A DNA stretch of 64,000 bases from Isoptericola sp044389085 (GTDB lineage: Bacteria > Actinomycetota > Actinomycetes > Actinomycetales > Cellulomonadaceae), in NCBI RefSeq assembly GCF_044389085.1, contig NZ_JBIRXP010000009.1, positions 1-64,000 on the forward strand, given 5' to 3'. How positions within the stretch are numbered: the first letter of the stretch is position 1; each line of letters begins with the position of its first letter. The translations under genes and the position numbers were made by a program. A model generated the notes under the pieces. It saw only the letters and a list, made by a program, of their open reading frames with translations, was not told the DNA's origin and did no database searches. This document shows, piece by piece, positions 7,060 through 15,237 of the stretch.

Positions 7060-8379
7060 ATGACCACGGCCGCCCCGCCCCTGCGCCCCGAGCAGGCGTG
7101 GTTCACCGAGGCCCGCTTCGGCCTCTTCGTGCACTTCGGCCTCTACTCCGCGGCCGCGCGGCACGAGTGGGTCATGAGCTTCGAGCGCATGACCGTCGAG
7201 CAGTACGCACGCTACGCCGAGGTGTTCGACCCCGACCTGTTCGACGCGCGCGCCCTGGCCCGCGCCGCCAAGGACGCGGGGATGAAGTACGTCGTGCTGA
7301 CCACCAAGCACCACGACGGCTTCGCCCTGTGGGACTCCGCCGTCAGCGACTACAGCGTCGCCCGCACCCGTGGGCGCGACCTCGTGGCGGAACTGGCCGA
7401 GGCCGTGCGCGCCGAGGGCCTGCGGCTCGGGCTGTACCACTCGCTCCTCGACTGGCACCACCCGGACTACCGGATCGACGCCGACCACCCCCGCCGCGAC
7501 GACCCCGACGCGCACGCGCTGGACGAGGGCCGCGACATGGCCCGCTACCGGGAGTACCTGCACGCGCAGGTGCGCGAGCTGCTGACGGGGTACGGGCCGG
7601 TCGACTACGTCTTCTTCGACTTCACCGACACGCGCGACCGGCGCGGCTGGGCCGGGAAGCACCCCGAGGACTGGGACGCGGAGGGCCTGCTCGCCATGGT
7701 CCGCGAGCTGCAGCCCCAGGCCGTCGTCAACGACCGCCTCGGCATCCCCGGCGACCTCGTCACCCCCGAGCAGTACCAGCCCGCCGAGCCGATGCGCGAC
7801 GACGCGGGCGAGCTCGTCGTCTGGGAGGCGTGCCAGACCCTCAACGGGAGCTGGGGGTACGACCGCGACAACACGGCCTTCAAGGACCCCGACCTGCTGG
7901 TGCGCATGCTCGTGGACACCGTGTCCAAGGGCGGCAACCTGCTCCTCAACATCGGGCCCGACGGCCGGGGCGCGATCCCCGCGCGGGACGCCGCCACGCT
8001 CGCCGCGCTCGGGGACTGGACGCGCCTGCACGAGCGGTCGATCCGCGGCGCCGGCCCCGCCGACCCGGACCTCGCCGCCGCCGTCGCGCCCGCCCTGCCG
8101 CCCGGCGTCGTGCTCACCCAGCGCGACGACCGCCTGTACCTGCACCTGTTCGCCTGGCCGTTCGGGCACGTGCACCTGCGCGGGCTCGCCGACCGGGTGC
8201 GGTACGCCCAGCTGCTGAACGACGGCTCCGAGCTGCGCACGTCCGTCTCCGACCCGGACCAGAAGGCGTGGAACACCCACCCCGGCGGGCAGCCGCCCGG
8301 CACGCTCACGGTGCACCTGCCCACCGCACGGCCCGACGTCGCCGTCCCGGTCGTGGAGCTGTTCCTCGCCTCCGCCTGA
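7060..8379 (+). CDS. GH29 alpha-L-fucosidase, cytoplasmic
   Basis: 439 residues; start at the ATG with GAGGAG 10 bp upstream. GH29 signatures in order: FGLFVHFGLYS near residue 20, YVVLTTKHHDGFALWDS around 80-95, LYHSLLDWHHPDY at about 127-140, the likely nucleophile Asp187 in DYVFFDFTD, and VSKGGNLLLNIGPDGRG near 290. No signal peptide is present, so it should act on imported fucosylated oligosaccharides. It stands alone on the plus strand, divergent from the genes that would degrade the fucose it frees. Confidence 0.88.
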   Translation: MTTAAPPLRPEQAWFTEARFGLFVHFGLYSAAARHEWVMSFERMTVEQYARYAEVFDPDLFDARALARAAKDAGMKYVVLTTKHHDGFALWDSAVSDYSVARTRGRDLVAELAEAVRAEGLRLGLYHSLLDWHHPDYRIDADHPRRDDPDAHALDEGRDMARYREYLHAQVRELLTGYGPVDYVFFDFTDTRDRRGWAGKHPEDWDAEGLLAMVRELQPQAVVNDRLGIPGDLVTPEQYQPAEPMRDDAGELVVWEACQTLNGSWGYDRDNTAFKDPDLLVRMLVDTVSKGGNLLLNIGPDGRGAIPARDAATLAALGDWTRLHERSIRGAGPADPDLAAAVAPALPPGVVLTQRDDRLYLHLFAWPFGHVHLRGLADRVRYAQLLNDGSELRTSVSDPDQKAWNTHPGGQPPGTLTVHLPTARPDVAVPVVELFLASA

Positions 8380-8400
8380 GACGAGCGGCCCGGACGCGGG

Positions 8401-9558
8401 TCAGCCCAAGACCTTGGCGGGGTCGGTGACCCGCTCCAGGCGCCGGACCGGGACGCGCGCCACCCGCGCCGCCGCCTCGAGCGGGGCGAGGATCTCGTCC
8501 ACCCGGTCGGCCGGGTGGGTCCACAGGTCGGCCAGCGCATACCCCGAGGCGAGGTCGCCGTCCGCGTACAGGGCGCGCCGCTGGGAGCGGGCGGCCCGGG
8601 CGGCGACGCCGGCCAGGTCGTCCAGCTCCAGCGCGACACGCGTGCGCGAGTGGGTCGGGACGTACGTCGGGTGGAGGACGAACCGCGTCGGGAAGGCGGG
8701 GCCCTCGCGGCGGCTCGTCCAGGCGCCGATCCGCACGTCCTGGACGACGAGGACCCCGACGACCTCGTCCCAGTCGATCGCCAGTCCGCCGCGGGTGACG
8801 ACGCCGGTATCCGTGACCGCCAGGTCGATCGCGTCGGCGCCGCGCCGGCGCAGCACCGGGACCGCCAGCGTCGCGAGCGTGATCCCCAGCCCCAGGAAGA
8901 CGGCGGAGATCAACATCGGCAGGGCCCGGCCCCTGGCGGCGTCCGCGAAGAACCATGCGCCGAAGGCGCCGAGGTGCTCGGGTGCGTCCCACTCCCACTC
9001 GTCGACGACCGGGCTCGACCACATCAGCCACAGGTGGTCCAGGTAGGCCAGCAGGACGTACCCGACGAGGTAGGCGCTCGGCAGGCCCAGCACGACGTAC
9101 AGCGCGGTCCGCAGGAGCAGGTCCGACTGGCCGCGCGGCGAGGACCGCAGCGTCGGCACGGGGTGGTCGACCGGGTCGACAGGGTCGGCGGTGTCGACGG
9201 CCGCCGGCTCGCCCACCGGGCGGGCGCGGTGGCGCCGAGCGGTGCCCCGGAGCCGGCGGAACCGGACCTCCGGGCGCAGCCGATCGCGGACGAGTCCGTT
9301 GAAGGCGACGAGCCCGACCCACAGCGCGAGCGCGATCCCGGCGAGGAGGAACGGCGCGGCGACGAGCCACCCCCACCCGCCGTCCTGCGCCATCAGCACG
9401 ATGACCCGGACGCCCAGGCCCGCGAGTGCCAGGGTCACCAGCTTCCCGACGACGACGCCCCAGGCCTCGGCGACGTACACGCCAGAGCGTTCGGTCAGGT
9501 GGCGCTCGATCGGCGAGGCGGGCGGGCCAACGCGCCTGGGCGCCCGGAGCCTGGTCAT
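8401..9558 (-). CDS. Membrane protein of unknown function
   Basis: 385 residues, not recognised. Two hydrophobic helices at about 30-55 and 65-90, a polar stretch rich in Pro/Asp (about 100-140), a third helix near 145-175 and a fourth near 220-245 are followed by a soluble C-terminal part that reads like a PH-type domain (an ID-LAVTDTGVVTRGGLAIDWDEVVGV strand series, then HPTYVPTHSRTRVALEL). Such domains with a tryptophan-containing IDWDEV strand occur in actinobacterial bPH proteins. The gene starts at ATG 9558 and is convergent with the fucosidase gene. Confidence 0.6.
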   Translation of the reverse strand: MTRLRAPRRVGPPASPIERHLTERSGVYVAEAWGVVVGKLVTLALAGLGVRVIVLMAQDGGWGWLVAAPFLLAGIALALWVGLVAFNGLVRDRLRPEVRFRRLRGTARRHRARPVGEPAAVDTADPVDPVDHPVPTLRSSPRGQSDLLLRTALYVVLGLPSAYLVGYVLLAYLDHLWLMWSSPVVDEWEWDAPEHLGAFGAWFFADAARGRALPMLISAVFLGLGITLATLAVPVLRRRGADAIDLAVTDTGVVTRGGLAIDWDEVVGVLVVQDVRIGAWTSRREGPAFPTRFVLHPTYVPTHSRTRVALELDDLAGVAARAARSQRRALYADGDLASGYALADLWTHPADRVDEILAPLEAAARVARVPVRRLERVTDPAKVLG

Positions 9559-9952
9559 TCGTGCCTCCGTAGGCTGTCGGGTGGGTGGTCGCGCGGCGTC
9601 CGGGCCCGCGCGGGCATCCGTCGATCCTAGCCACAGGCAACCTCGGCCAGCCGCAGGTCGACGACCCAGCCACCGGAACCCCCGACGGCTCCTCCAGGTC
9701 GACATCTGCCGCGTGAACACGTCGACGACGCGCTCGGCAGGGGCGGCGACGTCCCGCCCGACGCAGCGCGCCCACACGACCCCGTGGAGGATCGCGCCGG
9801 GCCCGTGGATATACTCGCGGCGTCGAGGCGGACACCCGCCTGCGCTCGAAAAAGGGGCGCGCGGCAGCCCGGTCACCGCCGACCGGCGCCGGGCTCGCAC
9901 GGGACACATACGGACGCACACCACATCCGTCACTGTTCCCTGGAGGCCCCTC
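9559..9952. promoter_or_regulatory. Divergent intergenic region with a candidate promoter
   Basis: 394 bp between the membrane protein and the ThDP enzyme. TATACT at 9810-9815 is a convincing -10 hexamer for the rightward gene, though no good -35 is visible, leaving a leader of about 130 nt. The A-run CGAAAAAGGGG at 9848-9858 is unusual for this genome. No gene was seen in the stretch. Confidence 0.35.
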
Positions 9953-11617
9953 GTGCCCACCGTGTCCGCCCATGTCGCCCGCACCCTGACCCAGCACGTC
10001 GACCACGTCTTCGGCGTCATGGGCAACGGCAACGCCTGGTTCCTCGACGACGTCGAGCGCACCACGCCCGCGCGGTTCACCGCCGTCCGGCACGAGGCGG
10101 GCGGGGTCGTGGCCGCCGACGCCCACTTCCGCGCGTCGGGCCGCATCGCCGCGGCGACCGTCACCTACGGCGCCGGGTTCACGAACGCCCTGACGGCCCT
10201 CGCCGAGGCCGCGCAGGCGCGCGTGCCGCTCGTGCTGCTCGCGGGCGACGAGCCGACGTCGGGCCCCCGGCCGTGGGACGTGGACCAGATCGCGCTGGCC
10301 GCCGCCGTCGGAGCGCGCACCTACACCGTCGGACGCGCGGACGCCGCCGCGACCACCGTCATCGCGATCGAGCACTCGCTCACCTACCGCGTGCCCGTCG
10401 TGCTGGCCATCCCCTACGACGTCGCCGCCCTCGAGGCCGGCCCCGTGCCCGAGGCGCCGGCGCCCGCCCTGCCGGGCCCCCTCGCGCCCGCCGGCCCGTT
10501 CGACGCCGCCGCGATCGCCGACCTCGCGCGGGCCCTGGCGGGGGCCGAGCGCCCGCTGCTGCTCGCGGGCCGCGGCGCCTGGCTGGCCGGGGCCGGCGAG
10601 GCGCTGGGCGAGCTCGCGGCCGCGACCGGGGCGCTCACGGCGACGACGGCGCTCGGCCGCGGCGTCTTCCCCGACGGCCGCTACGACCTCGGCGTCGCCG
10701 GCGGGTTCGGCGCCGACGGCGCGATGGCGCTGGTGCGCGAGGCGGACGTCGCCGTCGTCGTCGGGGCGTCGCTCAACCAGTTCACGATGCGCTTCGGCGA
10801 GCTGTTCTCCCCCGGCACCCGCGTGGTCCAGGTGGACGTCGCGCAGGCCGCGACGCACCGGCACGTCGGCTCGTTCGTCCGCGGGGACGCCGCGCTCGTC
10901 ACCCGCGCCCTGCTCGACGAGCTGCGCGCGCTGGACGCCGCCCCGTCCGGCTGGCGCGACTCCGTGGGGGTCGCCGCGGCCCGCACCTACGACACCGGCC
11001 CGGCCGACGGGGTCGCGCCCGACGGGCGGCTCGACCCGCGCGCCGTCGCGAGCCGCATCGGCGCCCTGCTGCCCGCCGACCGCGTCGTCGTCTCCGACGG
11101 CGGCCACTTCATCGGCTGGGCCAACATGTACTGGCCGGTGGCCTCGCCGGACCGCATGATGATGGTCGGCACCGCCTACCAGTCCATCGGCCTCGGCTTC
11201 CCCAGCGTCGCCGGCGCGGCCGCCGCCCTGCCGGACGCCACCGTCGTGCTCACCACGGGCGACGGCGGCGGGCTCATGGCCCTCGCCGACCTCGAGACCG
11301 CCGTGCGCACCACCGGCGGCCGCGGCGTCGCCGTCGTGTGGAACGACGCCGTCTACGGCGCCGAGGTGCACGTCTACGGGCGCCAGGGCCTCGCGGAGGA
11401 GCCGATGCGCATCCCCGAGACCGACTTCGCCGCGCTCGCCGCCGCCGTCGGTGCGGAGGGCGTCGTCGTGCGCAGCCTCGACGACCTCGACCGGCTCGGC
11501 ACCTGGGCGCGCGAGCCCGTCGGGCAGCGCCGCTTCCTCATGCTCGACTGCCGGGTCTCGCCGACCGTCGTCGCGCCGTACCAGGAGGAGATCCTGCGGG
11601 TGAACCGGACCCGCTGA
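9953..11617 (+). CDS. ThDP-dependent enzyme, acetolactate synthase-like
   Basis: 554 residues from GTG 9953, with TGGAGG 7 bp upstream. It has the three-domain layout of the POX/AHAS family: an N-terminal PYR domain with the catalytic Glu in RHEAGGVVAADA, a central domain (LLLAGRGAWLAG, then DVAVVVGASLNQF), and a C-terminal PP domain with the ThDP motif GDGGGLMALADLET ending in VVWNDAVYGAEV. Family members decarboxylate 2-oxo acids; sequence alone does not give the substrate, and the FAD-related features of true acetolactate synthase are not obvious. No pathway partner lies beside it. Confidence 0.75.
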   Translation: MPTVSAHVARTLTQHVDHVFGVMGNGNAWFLDDVERTTPARFTAVRHEAGGVVAADAHFRASGRIAAATVTYGAGFTNALTALAEAAQARVPLVLLAGDEPTSGPRPWDVDQIALAAAVGARTYTVGRADAAATTVIAIEHSLTYRVPVVLAIPYDVAALEAGPVPEAPAPALPGPLAPAGPFDAAAIADLARALAGAERPLLLAGRGAWLAGAGEALGELAAATGALTATTALGRGVFPDGRYDLGVAGGFGADGAMALVREADVAVVVGASLNQFTMRFGELFSPGTRVVQVDVAQAATHRHVGSFVRGDAALVTRALLDELRALDAAPSGWRDSVGVAAARTYDTGPADGVAPDGRLDPRAVASRIGALLPADRVVVSDGGHFIGWANMYWPVASPDRMMMVGTAYQSIGLGFPSVAGAAAALPDATVVLTTGDGGGLMALADLETAVRTTGGRGVAVVWNDAVYGAEVHVYGRQGLAEEPMRIPETDFAALAAAVGAEGVVVRSLDDLDRLGTWAREPVGQRRFLMLDCRVSPTVVAPYQEEILRVNRTR

Positions 11618-11630
11618 GCCCGGCGCCTGC

Positions 11631-12197
11631 TCAGCCCGTGCCCGGCGGGCCGTCCAGCACCGTGGGCGCGTACTCGAGCAGCTGCAGGCGTCCGTCGAGG
11701 GTGCGGCTGTCGAGCAGCTCCAGGCGGACGTCGGGCCAGCCGTCGTAGAGGCGGTCGTGACCCGTGGCGCCGTTGACCACCGGGAACACCACGACGCGCA
11801 CCCGGTCGACGAGCCCTGCCCGGAGCAGCGCGCGGGCCAGGCCCGGGCTGCCGATCGTCCGCAACGGCACGGCCTCCTGCTTCATGGCGCGCACGGCCTC
11901 GACGGCGTCGCCGGGGACCAGCGTGGTGTTCGCCCACTCCAGCGGCTCGGTCAGGGTGCGGGAGAACACGACCTTGCGGCGCGCGGTGACCTCGGCCATC
12001 TCCTCCTCGCCCGACTCCGCGAACGTCGCGAAGAGCCGGTACGTCGTGGCGCCCAGCAGGGTCGTGAAGTCCTCCTGGCCGTCCTGCTCGAGGAACGCGA
12101 AGTAGTCGGGCCCGCCCATCCCCCACAGGCCGGGCCACCCGTCGGCGGAGCCGAACCCGTCGAGCGAGGTGATGTAGTCGATCATCAGGTCAGCCAT
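11631..12197 (-). CDS. Dihydrofolate reductase-family (RibD C-terminal-like) protein
   Basis: 188 residues. Start at ATG 12197 with GGAGGG upstream. Family marks: MIDYITSLDGFGSADGWPG at the N-terminus, TLLGATTYRLFATF, VFSRTLTEPLEW, and IGSPGLARALLRAGLVDRVRVVVFPVVNG, the nucleotide-binding loop and strand of RibD_C/DHFR-like reductases. It is a distant paralog of the protein at 1409-1978. It is convergent with the ThDP gene, 13 bp apart, and lies downstream of mobA on the same strand, separated by a large palindrome. Substrate unknown. Confidence 0.78.
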   Translation of the reverse strand: MADLMIDYITSLDGFGSADGWPGLWGMGGPDYFAFLEQDGQEDFTTLLGATTYRLFATFAESGEEEMAEVTARRKVVFSRTLTEPLEWANTTLVPGDAVEAVRAMKQEAVPLRTIGSPGLARALLRAGLVDRVRVVVFPVVNGATGHDRLYDGWPDVRLELLDSRTLDGRLQLLEYAPTVLDGPPGTG

Positions 12198-12332
12198 CGT
12201 GGCCCTCCTCGGCCGCTGGGCGCTTCCTGGTCGTCCCAGTATCGGCGCGACGGGCCGCGGCCGCAGCCCCTGGTCGCCCCGCCCCGCCGACACGGCCCGG
12301 CACCGCACGGCCGGCACGCGGTTCCCCTCGAC

Positions 12333-12390
12333 GCGGCAGGTCGGGCTCAGGTCGGCAGTTCGAACTGCCGACCTGAGCCCGAACTGCCGC
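12333..12390. repeat. 58-bp palindrome downstream of mobA
   Basis: A near-perfect palindrome centred at 12361/12362. The inner 42 bp (12341-12382) are fully symmetric, with the centre GCAGTTCGAACTGC, and one mismatch separates them from another 7 matching pairs (GCGGCAG/CTGCCGC). It begins 12 bp past the mobA stop. It may be a terminator without a U-tract, a repeat element, or a protein site. There is no loop, so as DNA it could also extrude as a cruciform. Confidence 0.75.
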
Positions 12391-12401
12391 CGTGACGACC
12401 G

Positions 12402-14303
12402 TCAGCGACCCCGGAACACGCCCGCGAGGAACTCGGCCAGCTCGTCGGTGGCGTCGAGCGGCAGCACGTGGGCCACGTACTGGTCGGGGCGCACGACGAC
12501 GACCACACCGTCGCGGGACAGCTCCCGCTCGGTGAAGATGTCGCCCGCGGCCCACACCGTGGGCCCGGCGGCGTACACCTTCTCCCAGTCGGTCAGGCCC
12601 AGCGGGCCCGTCCTCGGAAGGAACACGTCAGGCACGGTCGCGAGGTCGACGTCCTGGAAGGCCTGCTGGTAGACGACCTTGACGTCGAAGACGGCGTCGA
12701 CGTCGGCGCCGTCTGGGGTGCACCGGGACACGGGGGACCCCGGCGACGCGACCCACCCCGCCCAGGCATCCAGGCGGGAGCCCTCGCCCGGCGCCGCCGC
12801 GTCGGCGAAGGCGTAGATCCGCCAGCGGCCGTCGGCCTTGGCATGGTGCCCCAGGTGCACGGCGTTGCCGTCGCACACCCGCGTCACCTCGGCGGACTTG
12901 AACCGCTTGCCGACCGGGAACCCCGCGGCCAGCCCCTGGTGGGCGTCCGTCCCGACGATCGACGACGGCCCGTACTGCGTCATGAACCCCGACGGGAACT
13001 CGGAGGTCGCGAGGTAGTAGTGGGCCAGCTCCTGCGGGTCGGAGATCTCCTCCGGCTTGCGGGCCATGAGGCTGGACCACTCGCGGTCGAAGTCGATGAG
13101 CTGCTGCGCGACGGGCTGCCGCTCCGCGGAGTAGGTGCCGAGGAGCGACTCCGGGCTGAGACCGGTCAGCACCGACCCGAGCTTCCAGCCCAGGTTGAAC
13201 CCGTCCTGCATCGAGACGTTCATCCCCTGGCCCGCCTTGGCGCTGTGCGTGTGGCAGGCGTCGCCGGTGAGGAAGACGCGCGGGGTGCGGTGCTCCTCAC
13301 CCTCGGGGACGTCGTCGAACTTGTCGGTCACGCGGTGGCCGACCTCGTACACGCTGTGCCAGGCGACGTCCTTCACGTCGAGGGTGTACGGGGTGAGGAT
13401 CTCGTTGGCCCGGCGGACGATCTCGTCGATCGGCGTCCGGCGCACCCGGTGGTGGTCGTCCGCGGCGACCTCCCCGAGGTCCACGTACACGCGGCAGAGG
13501 TACCCGCCCTCGCGCGGGATCAGCAGGATGTTCCCGGCCTCGGAGTTGATCGCGCACTTGGTGCGCCAGTCGGGGAAGTCCGTGTTGACCAGCACGTCCA
13601 TGACGCCCCACGCGTGCGCGGCGAACTCGCCGACGTGCTTGCGGCCGATCGCCTCGCGCACGGCGCTGCGGGCGCCGTCGCACCCGGCCACGTACCTGGC
13701 ACGCACGGTGCGCTCCTGCCCCGCGCGCTCGCCCGCGACGTGCCGCAGCCGCACCTCGACGGGGTGCTCGCCCGCGTCGTCGCCGTCGTGCACGGTGAGG
13801 CCGAGGAACTCGACGCCGTAGTCGGGCACGATGCGCGCCGGGCCGAACGCGGCTGCCTCGGCGAAGTAGTCGAGCACGCGCGCCTGGTTGACGATGAGGT
13901 GCGGGTACTCGCTGATCTTGAGGCCGTAGTCCTCGGTGCGCGCGGTGCGGACGATGTGCTTCGGGTTCTCGGGGTCCGGGCCCCAGAAGTTCATCCAGCC
14001 GATGTTGTAGGCCTCGGCGATGATCCGCTCCGCGAAGCCGAACGCGTCGAACGTCTCGACGCTGCGCGGCTGGATGCCGTCGGCCTGGCCCAGCACGAGC
14101 CGGCCCTCGCGCTTCTCCACGACCCGCGTGGTGACGCCGGGGTACCGCGACATCTGCGCGGCGAGCAGCATGCCCGCGGGCCCCGACCCGACCACGAGGA
14201 CGTCGACCTCGTCGGGCAGCTCGTCGGGGCGGTCCACCCCGGTGCCGGCGGGCGGCAGCACCCGCGGATCTCCGGAGACGTAACCGTGGTGGTGGAACTG
14301 CAC
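12402..14303 (-). CDS. mobA: 3-hydroxybenzoate 4-monooxygenase
   Basis: 633 residues starting at GTG 14303 with GAGGAG upstream. The N-terminus MQFHHHGYVSG, the FAD motif VLVVGSGPAGMLLAAQMSR, the GQADGIQPRSVE segment, CDGARSAVREAIGRKHVG, GVMDVLVNTDFPD, IPREGGYLCRVYV and the second FAD motif GDACHTHSAKAGQGMNVSMQD follow the Comamonas MobA flavoprotein almost stretch for stretch, including the C-terminal thioredoxin-like domain ending VVVRPDQYVAHVLPL. It hydroxylates 3-hydroxybenzoate to protocatechuate with NADPH and O2. Phenol 2-monooxygenases share the fold but the similarity recalled here is to MobA. An IclR regulator is divergent. Confidence 0.85.
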   Translation of the reverse strand: MQFHHHGYVSGDPRVLPPAGTGVDRPDELPDEVDVLVVGSGPAGMLLAAQMSRYPGVTTRVVEKREGRLVLGQADGIQPRSVETFDAFGFAERIIAEAYNIGWMNFWGPDPENPKHIVRTARTEDYGLKISEYPHLIVNQARVLDYFAEAAAFGPARIVPDYGVEFLGLTVHDGDDAGEHPVEVRLRHVAGERAGQERTVRARYVAGCDGARSAVREAIGRKHVGEFAAHAWGVMDVLVNTDFPDWRTKCAINSEAGNILLIPREGGYLCRVYVDLGEVAADDHHRVRRTPIDEIVRRANEILTPYTLDVKDVAWHSVYEVGHRVTDKFDDVPEGEEHRTPRVFLTGDACHTHSAKAGQGMNVSMQDGFNLGWKLGSVLTGLSPESLLGTYSAERQPVAQQLIDFDREWSSLMARKPEEISDPQELAHYYLATSEFPSGFMTQYGPSSIVGTDAHQGLAAGFPVGKRFKSAEVTRVCDGNAVHLGHHAKADGRWRIYAFADAAAPGEGSRLDAWAGWVASPGSPVSRCTPDGADVDAVFDVKVVYQQAFQDVDLATVPDVFLPRTGPLGLTDWEKVYAAGPTVWAAGDIFTERELSRDGVVVVVRPDQYVAHVLPLDATDELAEFLAGVFRGR

Positions 14304-14368
14304 GAGCTCTCCTCATCGTCGTCGATGCCCCCGACGTCCGCGTCGGGCCTTGTACGCTCGATCCGTCG

Positions 14369-14405
14369 CGTTCTATATTCGAACACGCCGTTCTACTATT
14401 GAATG
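14369..14405. promoter_or_regulatory. Tandem operator-like sites between mobA and iclR
   Basis: Two related AT-rich sites start 20 bp apart, CGTTCTATATTCGAAC (14369-14384) and CGTTCTACTATTGAATG (14389-14405). The first is an inverted repeat with arms GTTC/GAAC. Two helical turns between them suggests cooperative binding by the IclR-type regulator, blocking or activating the divergent mobA promoter. Confidence 0.6.
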
Positions 14406-14431
14406 CAGCGTAGCCCACCGGAAGGACTCTG

Positions 14432-15133
14432 ATGCCCGACGCCGGCCCCCCGTCACAGACCCTCAGCCGCGGCATCCGCATCCTGGAGGTCCTCGCCGAC
14501 GCCCGCGGTCCGATGACCATCGACGACGTCGCCGCGCGGCTCGAGGTGCACCGGTCGATCGCGTACCGCCTGCTGCGCACGCTCGAGCACCACGGCCTGG
14601 TGGTGCGCGACGCGAACGGCGGCGTCTCGCTCGGCGCCCGGATGGCGGCGCTGGCCGCCGGCGTCGCGCACGACCTGCAGGCCGAGGCGCTGCCCGAGCT
14701 CACCGCCGTCGCGAACGAGCTGGGCATGACCTGCTTCCTCGCCGTGCTCGACCACGACGAGTGCGTGACGCTCGTCAGCGTCGAGCCGCGGCACGCCGTC
14801 GCGCCCGTGGCGCAGCGCCCGGGAACCCGGCACCCGGTGACGGTCGGCGCCCCCGGCAAGGCGATCCTCACGCTGCTCCCGCACGCGCAGTGGCCCGCGG
14901 ACGCCCCCGAGGCGCTGCGCGCCACCGTCTCGGAGGCCGCCGAGCGCGGCTTCGCCACCAGCCACGACGAGGTCATCCCCAGCCTCGAGTCGGTGGCGGT
15001 GCCGCTCGCGCTGCGCGGGCGCGGGCCCGCCGCCGTGGCGGTCGTGCACGTCGCCAGCCCGATCGACCACCGGCGGATCGCGGCCCGCCTCACTGCCTCG
15101 GCGAACGCCGTGCGGGAGGCCCTCGGCGGCTGA
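14432..15133 (+). CDS. IclR-family transcriptional regulator of mobA
   Basis: 233 residues; ATG 14432 with GGAAGGA upstream. Residues about 8-70 are the IclR winged helix (SRGIRILEVLADA, then TIDDVAARLEVHRSIAYRLL). Residues about 80-230 are the effector domain with the LAVLDHDECVTLVSVEP strand pair, HPVTVGAPGKAIL and RGFATSHDEVIPSLESVAVP. IclR members sense small aromatic or organic acids such as 4-hydroxybenzoate or protocatechuate. The divergent placement and the paired sites in the 128-bp gap make 3-hydroxybenzoate the likely signal. Confidence 0.85.
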   Translation: MPDAGPPSQTLSRGIRILEVLADARGPMTIDDVAARLEVHRSIAYRLLRTLEHHGLVVRDANGGVSLGARMAALAAGVAHDLQAEALPELTAVANELGMTCFLAVLDHDECVTLVSVEPRHAVAPVAQRPGTRHPVTVGAPGKAILTLLPHAQWPADAPEALRATVSEAAERGFATSHDEVIPSLESVAVPLALRGRGPAAVAVVHVASPIDHRRIAARLTASANAVREALGG

Positions 15134-15237
15134 GGGCCGGACACCGTCGCCTGGCGGAACCGTCGGCGCGCATGCATGGTGGCTCAGGGCGACAGGAGCG
15201 CCGGAGCCCCTGCCGACATGCCGAGGAGCGAGGTGCC

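Noticed and set aside
12341..12382. A transposon terminal repeat
   Set aside because: No transposase or target duplication nearby; the palindrome is loop-free and follows a gene end.
13000..13022. Another GAGGTAGTAG inside mobA
   Set aside because: It encodes the coding segment YYLA on the other strand and is not on a 20-bp grid, so it is a chance match.
14304..14431. A possible small ORF in the mobA-iclR gap
   Set aside because: No start with a ribosome site and no recognisable product; the stretch is taken up by operators.
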